From assembly GCA_032622095.1 (NCBI GenBank), contig CP136066.1:46412911-46476910 (forward strand): 64,000 bases of DNA, written 5' to 3'. The translations under genes were made by a program, and so were the position numbers. The stretch is from Siphonodentalium dalli. Taxonomy: Eukaryota; Mollusca; Scaphopoda; Gadilida; Siphonodentaliidae. This document shows positions 59,324 to 64,000 of this stretch, piece by piece (within the stretch, counting starts at the first letter, position 1; the number at the start of each line of letters is the position of its first letter). The notes below the pieces were generated by a model that was not told the origin of the DNA, did no database searches, and was given only the letters and a program-made list of their open reading frames with translations.

Positions 59324-60579
59324 TCCTTATATTTATATATATTTAGCGAAAAAGCCACTTTTGTAAATGTATTTAAATTGAATAGTGTATCGTGACAAAA
59401 ACAGCCCAAAGTACCCAATAGCACCCTTGGCAAAAGTTAATAGGAACAATTTCTCTTCATATTGCAACCAGGTGATGTATTAAGTCAATCCTGCGCGAGT
59501 CCAAATGCGCCCAAAACATTACGCGTTCGTCTTTCCAAACCCAATGACGTATGGATGGTGTTGTGAGCTTGGTGTTATGAGCCGTTGCGCATTCACCGAG
59601 AAATAACTGCAACTAGCCACGTGGGCGCGGACCAATCAGTATGCTGGATTTAGTGATGACAACACTTAGTATGTAAATATATGTATTTGTAGCTGATTCT
59701 GACCAACATGCAGCATTTGAATGGATAACAATACTGTTATAACTGCCCCCCCCCCCCCCCCGGGTGATTAATTTGGACCGTACATCTTAATAATATGTAC
59801 ATGATTAGTCATTCCGCTTTTCTGATGTCATTACAAGCATTCAAATCTTATTTTTCAGACAGGAGGAGCTGCCTGATTGGATTGAGACATACAAATTTCA
59901 TTCAAGGCCTGATATCTGATAACCAATCATAGAATCATGTTTCCTGAGTGTTTCTTGCAGATAATGATTACACTTGATACCAATATTATTAATTCTGTCC
60001 AAGACTGGATGAGGAAGGATTTCAAATGTTATTCGGTGTACATGTAACGGATACATGTAATCTAGATGTTATCGGTATTCGTCCATGCATGACATAATGT
60101 GAGTTGTTGCTTTGTGACAGTCCTGGCTATATACATGTACCATATGTATACCAATGAATGGTATGCACTGAATCCAGTACTGTGCAGTGTGCAGCGAAGG
60201 GGAGGCTTTAATATATAACCAAATGATGACCAACGTCTTCATCAAAGGCAAAAATGACACATCCATTCCTTCCTTGATGGAGACCGATCAGTGACGTCTA
60301 CATTTTATCAGACTTAGTGGTGAAAATCTTGGCAAGTGAAGTTAGTGAATTCAATTCTACAACATACATGTACATGTACCTGTATGCTTCTGTATGTACC
60401 TGTATGAGTCTCAGAAAATGTGCACTATGGCATCCAGTGTATGCATAACCTTTGTTATACCGTACTTCATACTACATTGACCAGAATTTGGAGGTGTACC
60501 AGTTTCATATCTCTACACAAAGCACAACAGTACCCATGGATCAGTCTCAAGCCTTGTTTCTGAGCTTGTCTGAAGGATA

Positions 60580-60965
60580 TGAACTTTTAAAGATATATTA
60601 TGCACTTGTTCTGGTGCGTGAAACTGATCAGTTAGTACCAAGGCGCTATGCCAACTGGAAGAAGGTAGCATTCTACTAACATAGCCGAAAATCGAAAGCA
60701 AATCAACCGTATCACTCCATAGAACACATTGCCTGAGCTACGCTCATTTGTGAATATTTACTACTCGATTCGGGGCGCATCTATCGGCGATAATATAACG
60801 AAAACGAGTTCGCCTTTGATAGTTACTGCATTTAATTATGTATACGAATGATGGTGTGTGTTGTTAATTTGGATATAATATTTGTAAAAAGTACTACTTT
60901 GAACAAGATTATTCTCCATTTATATTTTATCACCCTATTGGAGTGTTTCACATCACTTTAAGTGA
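60580..60965 (-). repeat. Dispersed ~270-350-bp repeat, copy d
   Basis: Inverse copy of 3380-3705: GGTGCGTGAAACTGATCAG, GGTAGCATTCTACTAACAT, TATCGGCGATAATATAACG, and the outer GGAGTGTTTCACATCACTTT shared with copy c. Inside C2. Confidence 0.78.
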
Positions 60966-61429
60966 CAAATTATTGCAGCATGTCAATATAATCAGATTCA
61001 TGTACATGTACACACATACAGGGATTACAGGCCTTAAAATCCATCACAGAATAAAAATATTCTGATGTTCCTTTATCTTTGTCAACCTGCTGTATCACCA
61101 AGTAATATGTACAAGGAGCTTAATGTGGCTTAGACATGTACCATACATGTACATTTAAAGACAGATAATCCGAGTTCACGCTCCTCAATTACCATTTCTT
61201 TGGCTTAAGGGGTAAAAATAACTTATTCGAGTTGAGGAACACACCCTTTAAAGTTCTGAGTTAAAAAATATAATTTTTTGAAATCTGTTATTTTTCACCA
61301 CCATGAATATTTCCCGGCCTAGCAAATATTCAATGAGTCGATTGACATAATCTTGATACCAAGTTGCGATGAACAAAATGTTGATTTATAACACGTTTTG
61401 GAAAATGTTACACTAGAGTTGACAGTAGT

Positions 61430-61617
61430 TACAGTAATGCCCAAAGTAATTGACCACTTAACCACAGCAGAATTAAATGGCTTGTTGCCATTCATCGGAA
61501 AGCTCTTGGGGAGAGCTTTCCGATGAATGGCAACAAGTCATATTTCCGACTAAATCCTGAAAAATTTCCCATAATTCAGCTGTGGTTAAGTGGTCGATTA
61601 CTTTGGCCATTACTGTA
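61430..61617. mobile_element. Palindromic Tc1/mariner-type MITE, copy 4
   Basis: TACAGTAATGCCCAAAGTAA to CATTACTGTA. Left arm lacks the TTTTTCAGGATTTAGTCGG segment present in its right arm, so the palindrome is asymmetric. Centre GGAAAGCTCTTGGGGAGAGCTTTCC. Confidence 0.88.
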
Positions 61618-61890
61618 GCATTATGTTTTGGTAATTAATTGATTAAGAAATGTTGTTCTTAGAATCTGATGATATGGAGACCATGGAGAGATTGTTTACC
61701 TTTAATTGTCAATGTTGACTTTAAAGCATACTAGTAACATATGTTATGTTTATTTTATGTATCCCTGCATAAAATGGGGTGATAAATTTATATTATACTC
61801 ACATCTGGTCTTTTGATATTTTGTGAGTAATTTATATGAAAGAATGGCATTGCATGCTAGCAATTCCGATAAACATCACTGTTAAAATGA

Positions 61891-62030
61891 GGCTTGTTGC
61901 CATTCATCGGAAAGCTCTCAGAGAGCTTTCCGATGAATGGCAACAAGCCATATTTCCGACTAAATCCTGAAAAGTTACCCATAATTCTACTGTGTTTAAG
62001 GAGTCGATTATACTCTGGGGCATTACTGTA
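61891..62030. mobile_element. Palindromic Tc1/mariner-type MITE, copy 5 (left arm truncated)
   Basis: Begins within the left arm (GGCTTGTTGCCATTCATCGG), shows the intact centre GAAAGCTCTCAGAGAGCTTTC, and has a full right arm ending GGGCATTACTGTA. About 270 bp from copy 4. Confidence 0.86.
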
Positions 62031-62695
62031 TTCGATATCTCAAGCTGTTGCATACCGAAAAGACTTGGGCTAGTACCTGAACAGTAAATCTGCATGATTC
62101 ATGAAACAGCTATTGAAAACATGCTGTATATACACAGAATTACACAATTTTGTTTATGGGTTTGTTGATATGACACGAGTGCTAGCGCACAATGACGGAA
62201 TGAACAGCACACCCTAGAGTTCTATCTTTCCTCAATGGCACAAGTGCCGTATCAACAAATCCATTAATACAAGTGTCTTTCTGTGTTTATTACACATCAC
62301 CCGTCCTAGAATATGTGCATTTAAAAATACAGGGTTACGATGTTTATTAAGGCACATACAGTGCTTGTTTTGTCATGTGTGATGATTTTTTTTCCTATCG
62401 TTTGAACTGGATACTCAAATAACAGAAATTGTTATATATTTTTTTAGCAACCGACAGATTTGAGGTAACTCTTTCTATAAATATATTGAAAATCATGTGT
62501 CGGGATGTAATTATTAGCAATCAATATATTTTTTGTTGCATATATAGGTTTATACAATTTTAAGAGGCAGAACAAGATACAGGTACTTTGTATAGTTTCA
62601 TTTCGCGAATGTACACAGTATCTTGTTTGGCCTCTTGCAATTTTAGAAACCCATAACTGTAACGAGAAATTGTTGATTGTATATTTAAAGTTTAA

Positions 62696-63188
62696 AGGTA
62701 CGGGAGGCCTTGGCGGTGGGTATGCTGTGAAAATATTTCCACCGGTCAAAAACCGCCACAAACAGAAAGAATATTAAAATGTAGACAGACTTTGTCCGTA
62801 TACAAATAAGAAATATCGCATAAACAGTATGTTATTGTCATATGTTTGACCATTCTTATGTAAACAAAAGCATAAAAAGGTACTTTCCTGGTGTTTGTTT
62901 ATATTATGATGGTAAACATAAAGAGCGTTCATTGTTGCTGAATTTTGATATGGAACGAATAAAGAGCATTTATATGATTTGTGTGTGATTAGCCAGTAAC
63001 ACTGTGCTGCCTTCTGTAACACAATCAGGCTCCTGCTTAGGTAAAATATAGTAGGTCTTTATGATAGCATGCTGTTTACGCGATGGTCATGGTATATATG
63101 AACAAAACTGTATGCGTTTTAATGTTTTTCTGTTTACGGTGATTGAAACAAATATGAATATTTTCGACAACTAAGGCCTCCCGTGCCT
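62696..63188. mobile_element. piggyBac-like MITE (493 bp) with TTAA flanks
   Basis: TTAA (62692-62695) then AGGTACGGGAGGCCTT; right end AAGGCCTCCCGTGCCT then TTAA (63189-63192). A 16-bp inverted terminus with one mismatch and a TTAA target duplication indicate a piggyBac-type non-autonomous element. The 82-residue minus ORF within has no recognisable domain. Confidence 0.85.
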
Positions 63189-63309
63189 TTAAGCCCCCTT
63201 ATTGTCTCTATTATACATTTAACAATGATATTTACAAAGAAGTTTTTATATTCAGATTAAATGTCAATTGTATATTTTGAAACACAATTGAAATTATATA
63301 TTAATTTAA

Positions 63310-63846
63310 AATTAAATGTTTTTCTTAATTAAGAATTGTTTTCTAATGTATCTTTCCTAATTGGGGAAAATATTCCTAGTTAAGAAAACTTGTTTTCCTT
63401 ACTTAGATTTATTTTCCTGCTTGAGAAAATCTCATTCTAGAAAAAATTGGCATCACTTAAGAAAAAATATCTTGACGATATTTCTAACTATAGAAAATAT
63501 AATTTCTTGTTCTAGATTAATTGTATAGCTTTCTTAAATTTCTAGCTATTCTCCCAAGATAATCGCAGTATCTTAAACTTATCTTATTTCAAGAAAAATA
63601 AACTTATGTGAGAAAAACAATCTTTCCTACATTAAGAAAAAAAATCTATACTAAGATTTTTTTACTAGGATTTTCTTACTAAGATTACTGTGTTTTCTTA
63701 AAGAAATTTTCTCAGACAAGAAATTTTCCCACCCTTTCATTTCTTGACCTAGAAAATATGTTTTTCTTATTTTTCTAGCTATTCTCCCAAGATAATATCT
63801 CATTTCAAGATTTTTTTTTTCCTGAATTGAGAAAATATTTTTGGCA
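63310..63846. repeat. C2 right subterminal CAAGAAAA block
   Basis: About 540 bp of TTTTCTTA/CTAGAAAA/CAAGAAAA words. CTATTCTCCCAAGATAAT occurs twice (63546, 63779), showing internal tandem growth. Ends in the inverted CACTG tip at 63849. Confidence 0.78.
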
Positions 63847-64000
63847 GTGCACGAGCAGACAGGCGGAGAGACATGGACAAACAGGCAGACATACAGCCAG
63901 ACATATATATAGAGATAATCTAAATGAAATGTAAAACAAGATTCGTCACATTAGCTTGGAGACTTGGATCCCTCTTTAAGAATTACAAAACCCATATATT

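Larger units (their letters stand above)
51345..63849. mobile_element. Large CACTA-like element C2, 12.5 kb, no transposase seen
   Basis: Left tip CACTGCCAAAAATAATTTC; right tip, inverted, CACTGCCAAAAATATTTTC. Both are followed inward by dense CAAGAAAA/TTTTCTTG subterminal blocks (51350-51650; 63310-63846). CA lies outside both tips (51343-51344; 63850-63851), a possible 2-bp target duplication. The outer flanks form one continuous copy, in inverse orientation, of the repeat at 3716-3900: TTGAAATCAA..TCTGGGAGAATA on the left, then a GACAGACA-type tract on the right. The interior has no recognisable gene and contains a satellite, minisatellites and several MITEs. Two independent elements by chance in facing orientation remain possible. 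Confidence 0.65.

Overview
This is an AT-rich, intron- and repeat-dominated piece of an animal nuclear genome. There are no operons, no ribosome binding sites and no long ORFs. Coding sequence comes as short GT-AG exons separated by kilobase introns, ACATGTA words are frequent, and LINE, CACTA-like, Tc1/mariner-like and piggyBac-like debris fills the rest. The gene type and repeat style fit a marine invertebrate (mollusc, other lophotrochozoan or amphioxus-like). That is an impression from sequence texture, not an identification.

The only convincing protein genes are two minus-strand paralogues of a short-chain dehydrogenase/reductase of the DHRS11 type (NADP(H)-dependent carbonyl/17-beta-hydroxysteroid dehydrogenase family). 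The right-hand copy (about 30.3-43.1 kb) is complete: seven exons with consistent splice phases encode 252 residues with TGxxxGxG, NNAG, Ser/YxxxK and a PTEQ-type C-terminus. Its last three exons (5, 6 and 7) are only 87, 66 and 42 bp and were found by reading the minus strand directly. The left-hand copy shows exon 1 (19.25-19.38 kb) and exon 2 (4.70-4.91 kb); its remaining exons lie beyond the left edge. Its first intron is 14.3 kb against 2.5 kb in the paralogue, because it has filled with transposons. A third, broken copy of the exon-1 start and its 5' flank lies at about 20.1-20.3 kb. The genes are therefore a small local family produced by segmental duplication.

Layout: 0-2.4 kb, a tandem duplication and a foldback MITE; 3.4-5.3 kb, two inverted copies of a dispersed repeat around exon 2 of the left gene; 5.4-15.8 kb, two head-to-tail elements with ~140-bp core repeats, one split by an 8.2-kb CACTA-like element that carries further nested inverted-repeat elements; 15.9-16.5 kb, a CR1/L2-like LINE tail; 18.2-19.1 kb, a foldback element next to exon 1; 22.7-26.6 kb, a run of consecutive short elements with tandem cores, four of them carrying 14 copies of TGCGCATGCGC; 30.3-43.1 kb, the complete SDR gene; 43.4-46.1 kb, an A-B-B-A repeat; 46.3-47.5 kb, a decayed LINE on the minus strand; 48.6-49.0 kb, a piggyBac-like MITE; 51.3-63.8 kb, a 12.5-kb CACTA-like element with no recognisable genes that contains a 383-bp satellite and several nested MITEs.

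The most interesting structures are the two large CACTA-like elements, whose flanks rejoin into continuous copies of other repeats when the elements are conceptually removed; the NRF-1-like array; the palindromic Tc1/mariner-type MITE family; and the exon-1/promoter relic. I did not find a new multigene functional system.
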